Shown: one piece after another, positions 6,305 to 11,946 of the stretch | How the letters are laid out: each line of letters starts with the position of its first letter | Numbering within the stretch: position 1 is the first letter of the stretch | Assembly: GCA_934661735.1 (NCBI GenBank) | Contig: CAKUJN010000063.1 | Coordinates: 1-11,946, forward strand | DNA: 11,946 nt | Direction of reading: 5' to 3' | Source: an uncultured Oscillospiraceae bacterium | GTDB lineage: Bacteria > Bacillota > Clostridia > Oscillospirales > Oscillospiraceae | The notes under the pieces: generated by a model | Database searches by the model: none | The model's input: only the letters and a program-made list of their open reading frames with translations | What the model was told of the DNA's origin: nothing | Made by a program: the position numbers and the translations under genes

Positions 6305-6345
6305 AAAGCACATGGATACCGCCTCCGGCAGCCATGTGCTTTTTT
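6305..6345 (+). terminator. Rho-independent terminator of the acyltransferase operon
   Basis: AAAGCACATGG (6305-6315) pairs with CCATGTGCTTT (6332-6342), a perfect 11-bp stem with a 16-nt loop, running into a T-tract to 6345. It begins 15 nt after the DHHW stop codon. Confidence 0.9.
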
Positions 6346-6352
6346 CATACGC

Positions 6353-6383
6353 TCATACTTTTCTTAGAATTTGCCGGTAGAAT
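6353..6383 (+). promoter_or_regulatory. Promoter and probable response-regulator box of the two-component operon
   Basis: TAGAAT (6378-6383) is the best -10; no good -35 hexamer stands 17 nt upstream. Instead TCATA (6353-6357) and TTTTCTTA (6359-6366) lie there, the latter ending 11 nt before the -10. The same two elements with the same 11-nt distance occur ahead of the PepSY-like gene. A poor -35 with an upstream box is typical of activator-dependent promoters, so autoregulation by the response regulator is likely. Confidence 0.5.
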
Positions 6384-6427
6384 AAAACTGCGGCAGTATG
6401 TCGGATGACAAAAAACGGAGGAGAGAC

Positions 6428-7099
6428 ATGCGGATTCTGGTTGTAGAGGATGAAAAGCACCTCAACCGCATCATTTCAGAGACGCTTGCGGACGAGGGCT
6501 ATCAGACCGATGCGTGCTTTGACGGCGCGCAGGCGCTGGAGTATCTGGACGGCGCGTCATATGACGTGATTGTGCTGGACATCATGATGCCGAAAATGAA
6601 CGGGCTTGAGCTGGTGCGGACGCTCCGCGCGCGGAGGGAGACGACGCCGGTGCTGTTCCTGACCTCGCGCGACAGCGTGGCCGACCGCGTCGAGGGGCTG
6701 GAGTCCGGCGGCGACTATTACCTGACAAAGCCGTTCGAGTTTCAGGAGCTTCTGGCGGTTATCCGCGTCATGACGCGAAAATATACCGGCAACCGATCAA
6801 ATGTGTTCACAGTCGCGGACCTGACGCTGGACACGGCGTCCAGACGCGTGACGCGCGCGGGACGTGAGATCGACCTGACGGCAAGGGAATACGCTCTTCT
6901 GGAATACATGATGCGCAACCGCGGTGTGGTGCTCTCGCGCGAGATGATCGAAAACAACCTCTGGAATTACGACTATGAGGGCGGCACGAACGTGGTGGAC
7001 GTCTACGTCGGCTATCTGCGGAAAAAGATGGACAGCGGCTTTTCCCAGAAGCTGATTCACACGGTCTGGGGCACCGGCTGGGTGCTCCGCGAGGAATAG
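6428..7099 (+). CDS. OmpR/PhoB-family two-component response regulator
   Basis: A 223-residue protein. The receiver domain (1-115) has the acidic pair E7-D8, phospho-acceptor D51 in 'VLDIMMPKMNG', the conserved T79 in 'LFLTSRDS' and K101 in 'LTKPFEF'. The loop before K101 reads SGGDYY where most relatives have SGADDY. The winged-helix output domain (about 126-223) has LTAREYALLEYMMRN, the recognition-helix region GGTNVVDVYVGYLRKK and the wing ending in VWGTGWVL. The domain should bind direct repeats on DNA when phosphorylated by the adjacent kinase. An in-frame ATG at 6398 would add ten residues, but GGAGGAG (6417-6423) lies just before the ATG at 6428, which also gives the normal N-terminus (MRILVVEDE), so I chose 6428. 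The kinase gene follows after 10 nt. Confidence 0.93.
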   Translation: MRILVVEDEKHLNRIISETLADEGYQTDACFDGAQALEYLDGASYDVIVLDIMMPKMNGLELVRTLRARRETTPVLFLTSRDSVADRVEGLESGGDYYLTKPFEFQELLAVIRVMTRKYTGNRSNVFTVADLTLDTASRRVTRAGREIDLTAREYALLEYMMRNRGVVLSREMIENNLWNYDYEGGTNVVDVYVGYLRKKMDSGFSQKLIHTVWGTGWVLREE

Positions 7100-7109
7100 G
7101 AGGCGCGCA

Positions 7110-8459
7110 ATGTCGGCAAAATTACGCCTTACCATGTGGTTTACGCTGATGATGCTTCTGCTCTGCGCGGTGACGCTGGTGTTCGTGCTGGTCATCAACG
7201 GCTCCGCCGCCATGACGGACGACCCAGCGGCGCGCCTTGTGAAAATTGTATCGCAGAACGCGGAGGATCTGGAATTTGAGCACGGAAAATTCGAATGGGG
7301 CGACATGCACTTCCGCAAGCGCGGCGTGTCGTGCGCGGCCTATGATCAGGACGGCGTGCTTCTGCGCGGCGCAATCGAGCAGGACGCGCAGACCGGCCTC
7401 GACTTTGAGCAGAACGCAATCCGGAAGGTGTGCGTCAATCAGACGGAGTATCTGGTCTACGACGTCTTTGTCGATCTGACGGTGGGCGGAATCTGGCTGC
7501 GCGGCCAGATCGACGCGAATGACCGCTCGGGACTGATGCACACCATCGTGATTCTGACATGCACGCTGCTTCCGGCGCTGCTGGTGATTACAATCGGCGG
7601 CGGCTGGCTGATCGCGTGCGACGCGTTCCACCCGATGGAGCGCATGATGCAGGCGGTCGGCACAATCTCCGGCGGCGGCGATCTGTCGGCGCGGCTGGCG
7701 CTCAAGCGCGGGCCAAGTGAGATGCGCCGCCTCGGCCGGACGTTTGACAGCATGCTCGAGCGTCTGGAAAAATCGTTCCGCGCCGAGCAGCAGTTTGCCT
7801 CTGACGCCTCGCATGAGCTCCGCACGCCGGTGGCCATCATTCTGGCGCAGTGCGAGCGCGCGCAGCGCAAGGACGAGACAAAGGAGGACTTCCTCGCCTC
7901 CATTGCGGTCATTGAGGAACAGGGGCGGCGCATGTCCGAGCTGACGGACGATCTGCTCAGCCTGACGCGGCTGGAGCAGGGGACCGACCGCTATCCGAAA
8001 AAGCGTGCGGAGCTGAGCGGCTTCGTGCAGGCCAGCTGCGAGGAATTCGTGCCCGCGGACGCGCGCGGCATCACCATGCGGACGCAGATCGAGCCGGACG
8101 TGTACGCCGAGTACAATCCGTCGCTTCTGTCGCGGGTGATCTATAATCTCCTGCAAAACGCATATAAATATGGAAAGCCGGACGGAAATATTCTGGTCGC
8201 GCTCCACGCCGGTGCAGACGAGATCTGTCTGAGCGTTTCGGACGACGGCGTGGGTATCGCAAAGGAGAATCAGGAGAAAATCTGGCGGCGCTTCTGGCAG
8301 GCGGACGCCGCGCGCGGAAGCGGCGGCGGCGCGGGACTGGGCCTTGCCATGGTGCGCGAGATTGCGCAGTATCACGGCGGGCGCGCCGAGGTGGAAAGCG
8401 AGCTGGGACAGGGGAGTACGTTCCGCGTAATTCTCCCCGCCGTTAAAAAAAGTTCATAG
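7110..8459 (+). CDS. Membrane sensor histidine kinase (HAMP-HisKA-HATPase)
   Basis: A 449-residue kinase. Membrane segment 1 is about 8-30 and segment 2 about 143-166. The extracytoplasmic sensor (about 31-142) is a short mixed domain with 'CAAYDQDGVLLRG' that resembles a minimal PAS/Cache-like fold, ligand unknown. A HAMP linker (about 167-220) follows, then HisKA with phospho-acceptor H235 in 'FASDASHELRTPVAI'. The ATPase domain has the N box NLLQNAYKYG (346-355), G1 DDGVGI (378-383), the F box (IWRRFWQAD) and G2 GAGLGLAM (407-414). All catalytic residues are present. It pairs with the regulator immediately upstream. The ATG start has AGGAGG at 7098-7103, overlapping the stop of the regulator, so the two are one operon. 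The stop codon runs into the promoter of the PepSY-like gene. Confidence 0.93.
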   Translation: MSAKLRLTMWFTLMMLLLCAVTLVFVLVINGSAAMTDDPAARLVKIVSQNAEDLEFEHGKFEWGDMHFRKRGVSCAAYDQDGVLLRGAIEQDAQTGLDFEQNAIRKVCVNQTEYLVYDVFVDLTVGGIWLRGQIDANDRSGLMHTIVILTCTLLPALLVITIGGGWLIACDAFHPMERMMQAVGTISGGGDLSARLALKRGPSEMRRLGRTFDSMLERLEKSFRAEQQFASDASHELRTPVAIILAQCERAQRKDETKEDFLASIAVIEEQGRRMSELTDDLLSLTRLEQGTDRYPKKRAELSGFVQASCEEFVPADARGITMRTQIEPDVYAEYNPSLLSRVIYNLLQNAYKYGKPDGNILVALHAGADEICLSVSDDGVGIAKENQEKIWRRFWQADAARGSGGGAGLGLAMVREIAQYHGGRAEVESELGQGSTFRVILPAVKKSS

Positions 8460-8495
8460 GTTTCTAATAGTTTTCTTATTTCTCTGTCGTATCCT
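8453..8495 (+). promoter_or_regulatory. Promoter and response-regulator repeat of the PepSY-like gene
   Basis: Three related hexamers, TTCATA (8453-8458), TTCTAA (8462-8467) and TTCTTA (8473-8478), sit 9 and 11 bp apart on one strand, roughly one helical turn each, as OmpR/PhoB-type regulators require. TATCCT (8490-8495) is the likely -10, 11 nt after the last repeat, and the -35 is poor. The first repeat overlaps the last codons and stop of the kinase gene. Confidence 0.5.
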
Positions 8496-8542
8496 GATAT
8501 CAGAACGAAGAAACAAGCCTGTTTGCATCTGAAAGGAGCGGC

Positions 8543-8782
8543 ATGAATATGAAAACGATGAACGAAAAAACGGCGATTGCCATCGCCATTGCCTACGCGG
8601 ATGTGGAGCGTCAGAAGCCAGAGCAGTGCAGAGCGGTACGCGACGCGGATCTGTATGAGGTGACATTCCGGACGGACGAGCTGGTTTACGACTGCTACGT
8701 CGACGTGAAAAGCGGAGAGGTCCTGGGGTTCAGCTTTGAGCCTCGGGACTTTTCCAAAACTGCCGAAAAATCTGCCGCGTAA
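8543..8782 (+). CDS. Small PepSY-like domain protein
   Basis: A 79-residue protein with a single PepSY-like unit: an N-terminal helix (about 6-25, NEKTAIAIAIAYADVE) then a beta hairpin 'LYEVTFRTDELVYDCYVDVKSGEVLGFSFE' made of three strands (residues 37-66). The YEV-F and Y-VD--SGEVL pattern is characteristic of PepSY repeats. Family members are often secreted or lipoprotein modulators of proteases or kinases, but here no signal peptide or lipobox is visible, so the protein should be cytoplasmic unless it has another export route. AAAGGAG (8532-8538) supports the ATG at 8543; a second ATG two codons on (8549) is possible. It follows the kinase by 83 nt and has its own promoter with the putative regulator box, which suggests that the two-component system controls it. 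No convincing terminator follows. Confidence 0.7.
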   Translation: MNMKTMNEKTAIAIAIAYADVERQKPEQCRAVRDADLYEVTFRTDELVYDCYVDVKSGEVLGFSFEPRDFSKTAEKSAA

Positions 8783-8826
8783 TCCTTAAAAACACGGGGT
8801 GCAACCACTGGTTGCCGGAATTGTCA

Positions 8827-8866
8827 GGTAAAAGCGGTCGATTTTTACCCGCCGGTCTGCTATACT
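8827..8866 (+). promoter_or_regulatory. Promoter and operator-like inverted repeat of the XRE gene
   Basis: TATACT (8861-8866) preceded by TGC is an extended -10; the -35 region (TCGATT at 8838-8843, 17-nt spacer) is weak, as usual for extended -10 promoters. GGTAAAA (8827-8833) and TTTTACC (8843-8849) are perfect 7-bp inverted arms 9 nt apart and bracket the -35 position, where a repressor would block polymerase. The helix-turn-helix protein encoded just downstream is the obvious candidate ligand. Confidence 0.5.
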
Positions 8867-8897
8867 GACGGCAGAAAACGAAAGGCGGGAATACGGC

Positions 8898-9770
8898 ATG
8901 AGTTTTGGAGAACAGATATTACGGCTTCGGACGCAGCGAAAGCTGTCGCAGGGCGAGCTTGCGGAGGCGCTGGACGTTTCACGGCAGTCGGTTTCCAAGT
9001 GGGAGACGGACGCGTCCGTGCCGGAGCTGGACAAGCTTCTGCGTCTGAGCGAGCTGTTCGGCGTGACGCTGGACGAGCTGGTGCGCGGGGACGCGCAGGT
9101 ATCTCCGCCGCCGGATGAGGGCGAGGCCGCGCAGCCTGCTGCGGCGGAAAAGACTGTACCGCCGTCTGCGGCGGCGAACCGGAACCATACGGCGGGCGTC
9201 ATATTGCTGTGTACGGGGGCGCTGGCCGTGCTGCTGCCGGTGCTGCTGGCGGGCGACCTTCTGTCGGGACTGATTTTCTCCGTCCCGTTCGTCTTGTGCG
9301 GCGTGATCTGCCTGACGGTCCGGCGGAACGCGGGCCTGTGGTGCGCGTGGGCGGTCTGGCTGTTGGTGTGCGGCTATCTGGTGTTTGCTACCGGTGTGAC
9401 GTGGCGGCTGACGCTTGTGACGCTGCAATTTACGGCGGAGATGAATTATATACGTCTTGCGTTTGCATGGGGGATGCTTCTGGGGACGCTCACGCTCGCG
9501 GTCATCACGGCGCTGCGCTTTTCGCGCCGTCCGCTTTCGCCGTCGCGCCGTGCGGTTGTCCTCACGGCGCTCAGCTGGATTGCGCTGCTGCTGTTCAGCG
9601 TCGTTCCGTGGCGGCGGAGGGTGGACCCCGATTCGATCCGCATCATTCCGCGTGCGCTGGGATGGTGCATGCAGGTCATTCCCGATCTGCTGCGGACGGC
9701 GGCGCTGACGGCGCTTCTGACGTTCAGCCTCCGGCTGCTCCGCGGCCGCAGGGCGCAAAAAAGCGAATAG
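8898..9770 (+). CDS. XRE-family regulator fused to a six-segment membrane domain
   Basis: A 290-residue protein. Residues 4-63 are a Cro/CI-type helix-turn-helix with the signature 'KLSQGELAEALDVSRQSVSKWETDASVPELDKLLRLSELFGVTLDELV' spread over positions 15-62. A flexible Pro/Ala/Glu-rich linker (64-96) follows, then about six hydrophobic segments: 98-118, 122-141, 147-167, 186-206, 218-236 and 262-280. This makes it a membrane-tethered transcription factor, a layout common in Clostridia, where the membrane part may sense envelope state or a membrane-active compound. The membrane domain shows no recognisable transporter motif. AAGGCGGG lies upstream of the ATG. The gene is monocistronic, with its own promoter and terminator, and the inverted repeat in its promoter suggests autoregulation. 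What it regulates beyond itself cannot be read here. Confidence 0.85.
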   Translation: MSFGEQILRLRTQRKLSQGELAEALDVSRQSVSKWETDASVPELDKLLRLSELFGVTLDELVRGDAQVSPPPDEGEAAQPAAAEKTVPPSAAANRNHTAGVILLCTGALAVLLPVLLAGDLLSGLIFSVPFVLCGVICLTVRRNAGLWCAWAVWLLVCGYLVFATGVTWRLTLVTLQFTAEMNYIRLAFAWGMLLGTLTLAVITALRFSRRPLSPSRRAVVLTALSWIALLLFSVVPWRRRVDPDSIRIIPRALGWCMQVIPDLLRTAALTALLTFSLRLLRGRRAQKSE

Positions 9771-9772
9771 GG

Positions 9773-9803
9773 AAAATGTCCGGCCGGCAGCCGGACATTT
9801 TTT
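9773..9803 (+). terminator. Rho-independent terminator of the XRE gene
   Basis: AAAATGTCCGGC (9773-9784) pairs with GCCGGACATTTT (9790-9801) around a 5-nt loop and continues into TT. It starts 3 nt after the stop codon. The A-rich left arm makes it able to act on both strands. Confidence 0.9.
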
Positions 9804-9804
9804 G

Positions 9805-9833
9805 TTGATGTTTCCCGCCGGATACGGTAGAAT
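9805..9833 (+). promoter_or_regulatory. Promoter of the HtrA-like protease gene
   Basis: TTGATG (9805-9810), 17-nt spacer, TAGAAT (9828-9833). The 10-mer CGGTAGAATA around the -10 is identical to that of the two-component operon promoter (6375-6384). It starts directly after the XRE terminator and leaves a leader of about 150 nt before the protease start codon. A TAGGAT at 9922-9927 could be a second -10 but has no -35 partner. Confidence 0.6.
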
Positions 9834-9839
9834 AGCGGT

Positions 9840-9988
9840 AACATGCCGGTTTTGCAAAAAAAGACGCATTTTGTTTATAAACCGTTTTTTCTATCGTCAT
9901 ATTTTTTTCATAAAACGGCGCTAGGATAGCATCATAGAAATAAGGCAGGCCGCGAGAGCGGACCGTCTGGAAATAAGGAGCGATCTTT
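9840..9988 (+). other. Long AT-rich 5' leader of the protease gene
   Basis: This stretch holds no gene. It contains T-runs and three segments that could pair in two exclusive ways: CGGTTT (9847-9852) with AAACCG (9879-9884), or CCGTTTT (9882-9888) with AAAACGG (9912-9918). The hairpin CCGC-GAGA-GCGG (9950-9961) has a GNRA-type loop and lies 13 nt before the ribosome binding site AAGGAG (9975-9980). I do not recognise a known riboswitch or thermometer class. Confidence 0.3.
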
Positions 9989-11428
9989 ATGGACTATAAC
10001 AACAATCAGGACAGAATGAACTTCACCTTTGAGCCGCAGGACGGCCCGCAGGAAAACCGTCACGAATCCTTCAGCCATGAGCCGCAGCACAATAAAAACG
10101 GCGGCATGATGGATAAGAAAACTTTCCGCCGTCTGGCGGCGTTGATGATCGCGGTCGCGCTGGTCGCGGGCATCGGCGGCACATTGATCACCGGCGCAAT
10201 TCAGGGCATTTCCAATAAGAACAGCGAAGAGGCGGCGCAGCCCGCCATGTCCCAGCAGGATGTCGCTCCGTCGGACACGGAGAACACCGCCTCCGACGGC
10301 GAGGACAAGGGCTCCTACACACTGGTCTCCACACCGCTTCCCACCGAGCTTACCACCAATACGGGCGACAAGTCCCTGACCCCCGCACAGGTCTATGAAA
10401 TGAATGTCGGCGCAGTCGTCGGCATCCGCACCGAGTCCACAACCAACGTATTCGGCCAGACCGCCGCGGTGTCCAGCTCGGGCACGGGCTTCGTCCTGAC
10501 CGAGGACGGTTATATCGTCACCAACCGCCACGTTGTGGCGGATGCAAACTCCGTCCGCGTCGCCATGTACGACGGCACGGAATATGACGCCGAGATCATC
10601 GGCGCGGATGAGATGAACGACGTCGCGCTGCTGAAGGTCGATGCGTCCGGCCTGCAAACCGTCACGGTCGGCGACACGGACGACATTACGGTCGGCGAGG
10701 AGGTCATTGCCATCGGCAATCCGCTCGGTGAGCTGACCTTCACCATGACCCAGGGCTACATCAGCGCGCTGGACCGCACCATCAACACCGACGGCACCCC
10801 CATCAACATGATGCAGACGGACGCTGCCATCAACTCCGGCAACTCCGGCGGCCCGCTGTTTGACATGAACGGCAACGTCATCGGCGTGACCACGGCGAAA
10901 TACTCCGGCAGCACCTCTACCGGCACCACCATTGAGGGCATCGGCTTCGCCATCCCCATCAACGACGTCATGGATATTGTCTATCAGCTCAAGGAGCACG
11001 GCTATGTGACGAATCGTGCCTACTTCGGCATCACGGTCCGCGACATGGACAGCTCCGTGGCCGATACCTACGGCCTGCCGGTCGGCGCGTTTGTCGACTC
11101 GGTCAACGCAGGCAGCTGTGCGGAGAAGGCCGGCCTTCAGCAGGGCGACATCATCGTCGGCCTCGGCGACAAGACCATTGAAAACAAGACCCAGCTTCTG
11201 GGCGTGCTTCAGGAGTACCACGCCGGCGACACGGCAAAGGTCAAGGTCTACCGTTCCGGTGCAGAGCTTGAGCTGACCGTCACCTTTGACCAGCGTCCGC
11301 CCGAGAGCGAGCTGAACCAGCAGCTGGAGCAGGCGCAGCAGGATCAGCAGCCACAGCAGGATCAAAGCTCCGGCTACGGCCAGTACGGCTTTGATTTCGG
11401 CGACGCGTTCGGCTTCGGCAACGGCTGA
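9989..11428 (+). CDS. HtrA/DegP-like membrane-anchored serine protease with PDZ domain
   Basis: A 479-residue S1C-type protease. Residues 1-46 are a polar, Asn/Gln/Glu-rich cytoplasmic tail, 47-70 the single membrane anchor, and 71-130 a Ser/Thr/Glu-rich linker outside the membrane. The trypsin-like domain (about 131-335) has the complete triad: H181 in 'VTNRHVVAD', D211 in 'NDVALLKVD' and S286 in 'NSGNSGGPLF'. One PDZ domain follows (about 342-433, with YFGITV, AGLQQGDIIVGLG and VKVYRSG). The last 46 residues are a Gln-rich segment ending in a Gly/Phe/Tyr-rich tail (GYGQYGFDFGDAFGFGNG). Such proteases degrade or refold misfolded proteins at the outer face of the membrane and are often stress-induced. 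AAGGAG (9975-9980) supports the start. The gene is monocistronic with its own terminator. Confidence 0.95.
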   Translation: MDYNNNQDRMNFTFEPQDGPQENRHESFSHEPQHNKNGGMMDKKTFRRLAALMIAVALVAGIGGTLITGAIQGISNKNSEEAAQPAMSQQDVAPSDTENTASDGEDKGSYTLVSTPLPTELTTNTGDKSLTPAQVYEMNVGAVVGIRTESTTNVFGQTAAVSSSGTGFVLTEDGYIVTNRHVVADANSVRVAMYDGTEYDAEIIGADEMNDVALLKVDASGLQTVTVGDTDDITVGEEVIAIGNPLGELTFTMTQGYISALDRTINTDGTPINMMQTDAAINSGNSGGPLFDMNGNVIGVTTAKYSGSTSTGTTIEGIGFAIPINDVMDIVYQLKEHGYVTNRAYFGITVRDMDSSVADTYGLPVGAFVDSVNAGSCAEKAGLQQGDIIVGLGDKTIENKTQLLGVLQEYHAGDTAKVKVYRSGAELELTVTFDQRPPESELNQQLEQAQQDQQPQQDQSSGYGQYGFDFGDAFGFGNG

Positions 11429-11444
11429 TCGGCACAGAAACGGA

Positions 11445-11483
11445 CAGGCCCGTCAGATACCATCTGACGGGCCTGATTTTTTT
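11445..11483 (+). terminator. Rho-independent terminator of the protease gene
   Basis: CAGGCCCGTCAGAT (11445-11458) and ATCTGACGGGCCTG (11462-11475) form a perfect 14-bp stem with a 3-nt loop, followed by A and seven T (11477-11483). This is the strongest terminator in the window. Confidence 0.95.
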
Positions 11484-11503
11484 GAAAATCAGGGATGAAA
11501 ATG

Positions 11504-11532
11504 TTGTAAATTCTGCATACGAATGCTATACT
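11504..11532 (+). promoter_or_regulatory. Promoter of the thymidylate synthase gene
   Basis: TTGTAA (11504-11509), 17-nt spacer, TATACT (11527-11532), with TGC before the -10. The TGCTATACT string is identical to the one in the XRE promoter. The leader to the ATG is about 30 nt. Confidence 0.75.
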
Positions 11533-11567
11533 AAATCCAGTATGACTAAAATAGGGAGGTTTTGGCG

Positions 11568-11946
11568 ATGAGCAGAGCCGATGAATTATACATCCAGACC
11601 TGCCGCGATATTCTGGAAAACGGCGTCTGGGACACCGACCGCGATGTCCGGCCGCGATGGGACGACGGCGCGCCGGCGCACACGGTAAAGAAATTCTGCG
11701 TCGTCAACCGCTATGACCTGCGCGAGGAGTTCCCGATCATGACGCTCCGGCGGACGTATTACCGCTCGTGCATTCAGGAGCTTCTGTGGATCTGGCAGAA
11801 AAAGTCCAACCGCATCGCCGATCTCGGCAGCCACATCTGGGACAGCTGGATGCAGGACGACGGCACCATCGGCAAGGCCTATGGCTATCAGCTGGGCGTA
11901 AAGCACATCTATCCCGAGGGGGAGTTTGATCAGGTCGACCGCGTTC
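11568..11946 (+). CDS. thyA: Thymidylate synthase (ThyA), 5' part; runs off the window
   Basis: The first 126 residues are present and in frame to the last base. The start ATG (11568) has GGGAGGT (11554-11560) 7 nt upstream. The sequence shows the classical ThyA N-terminus: 'CRDILENGVWDTDRDVRPRW', the folate/phosphate region 'EEFPIMTLRRTYYRSCIQELLWIW' (residues about 56-79; the double Arg belongs to the dUMP phosphate-binding region), QKKSN, 'GSHIWDSW' and 'GKAYGYQLG'. The active-site Cys region lies beyond the window, so catalytic completeness cannot be judged. The enzyme methylates dUMP to dTMP with methylene-tetrahydrofolate, yielding dihydrofolate, in the cytoplasm. In such genomes a dihydrofolate reductase gene often follows, but that would be outside the window. 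The DNA sequence shows no unusual control beyond a consensus-like promoter. Confidence 0.95.
   Translation, partial: MSRADELYIQTCRDILENGVWDTDRDVRPRWDDGAPAHTVKKFCVVNRYDLREEFPIMTLRRTYYRSCIQELLWIWQKKSNRIADLGSHIWDSWMQDDGTIGKAYGYQLGVKHIYPEGEFDQVDRV

Noticed and set aside
3380..6313. A 977-codon open frame on the minus strand across the acyltransferase and DHHW genes
   Set aside because: It lies entirely opposite two strongly supported genes, has a His/Arg/Gln-rich composition typical of antisense GC-rich frames, and shows no domain or ribosome binding site. It is a codon-bias shadow.
6398..6427. Upstream ATG giving ten extra residues on the response regulator
   Set aside because: No ribosome binding site upstream, and the extension precedes the conserved MRILVVEDE start; GGAGGAG fits the ATG at 6428.
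7122..8375. A 417-codon minus-strand frame opposite the sensor kinase
   Set aside because: Antisense shadow; the Arg/His/Leu-rich product has no motif, while the plus strand has all kinase boxes.
8801..8815. Hairpin GCAACC-ACT-GGTTGC after the PepSY-like gene as a terminator
   Set aside because: Only 6 bp and no U-tract on the plus strand; too weak to call.
9879..9900. ECF-type (AAC / CGTC) promoter ahead of the protease gene
   Set aside because: The spacing between AACC and CGTC is too short for the usual ECF arrangement, and a good sigma-A-type promoter is present at 9805-9833.
9932..11365. A 477-codon minus-strand frame opposite the HtrA-like gene
   Set aside because: Antisense shadow of a gene with a full catalytic triad; the Val/Asp/Gly-rich sequence has no recognisable fold.
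1..11946. A defence island, CRISPR array, prophage or biosynthetic cluster
   Set aside because: No nuclease, toxin-antitoxin pair with known motifs, phage structural gene, regularly spaced repeat or synthetase module was found; the genes are typical of the chromosome.

Overview
The window is GC-rich (by eye close to 60%) and has strong AGGAGG-type ribosome binding sites, extended -10 promoters (TGnTATAAT-like) and short perfect hairpin-plus-U-tract terminators. With DeoR, XRE, VanR/VanS-like and HtrA genes of Firmicutes type and a Firmicutes-style ThyA, this suggests a GC-rich anaerobic Clostridia member, probably of the Oscillospiraceae/Ruminococcaceae group. That placement is inference from gene style, not a database match. 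No rRNA, tRNA, CRISPR array or complete insertion sequence is visible.

Layout. 1-813: 3' end of a secreted-type protein with fibronectin-III-like modules. 814-1168: a small minus-strand unit (23-codon ORF with a strong ribosome binding site, then two hairpins, the second a terminator), followed by the promoter of the next plus-strand gene. 1169-1648: small multidrug-export-family membrane protein. 1645-1810: a foldback MITE of about 158 bp with CTAG duplications, sitting exactly between two convergent genes and supplying the stop codon of the minus-strand one. 1796-3129 (minus): a two-gene operon of a DeoR-type repressor and, by a 4-base GTGA overlap, a multi-pass membrane protein truncated at the MITE. 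3130-3424: divergent control region with two promoters and a 19-bp palindrome. 3425-6289: an MBOAT acyltransferase and a DHHW/AlgX-like partner, the usual pair for O-acetylating an extracytoplasmic polysaccharide, closed by a terminator. 6428-8782: an OmpR-type response regulator, a sensor kinase and a small PepSY-like protein. 8898-9770: an XRE regulator fused to six membrane segments, with a terminator. 9989-11428: an HtrA/DegP-like membrane-anchored serine protease with a long AT-rich leader and a strong terminator. 11568-end: 5' part of thymidylate synthase.

How the genes work together. Most of the window concerns the cell envelope: surface protein, polysaccharide acylation, an envelope-type two-component system, a membrane-tethered regulator and a quality-control protease. 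The response regulator promoter and the PepSY promoter share a TTTTCTTA box at the same distance (11 nt) from the -10 hexamer, preceded by a related TCATA element, so the two-component system probably controls itself and the PepSY gene. The observations most worth following are the MITE and its effect on the minus-strand gene, the small minus-strand peptide unit, and this shared response-regulator box. None of them amounts to a proven new system from sequence alone.
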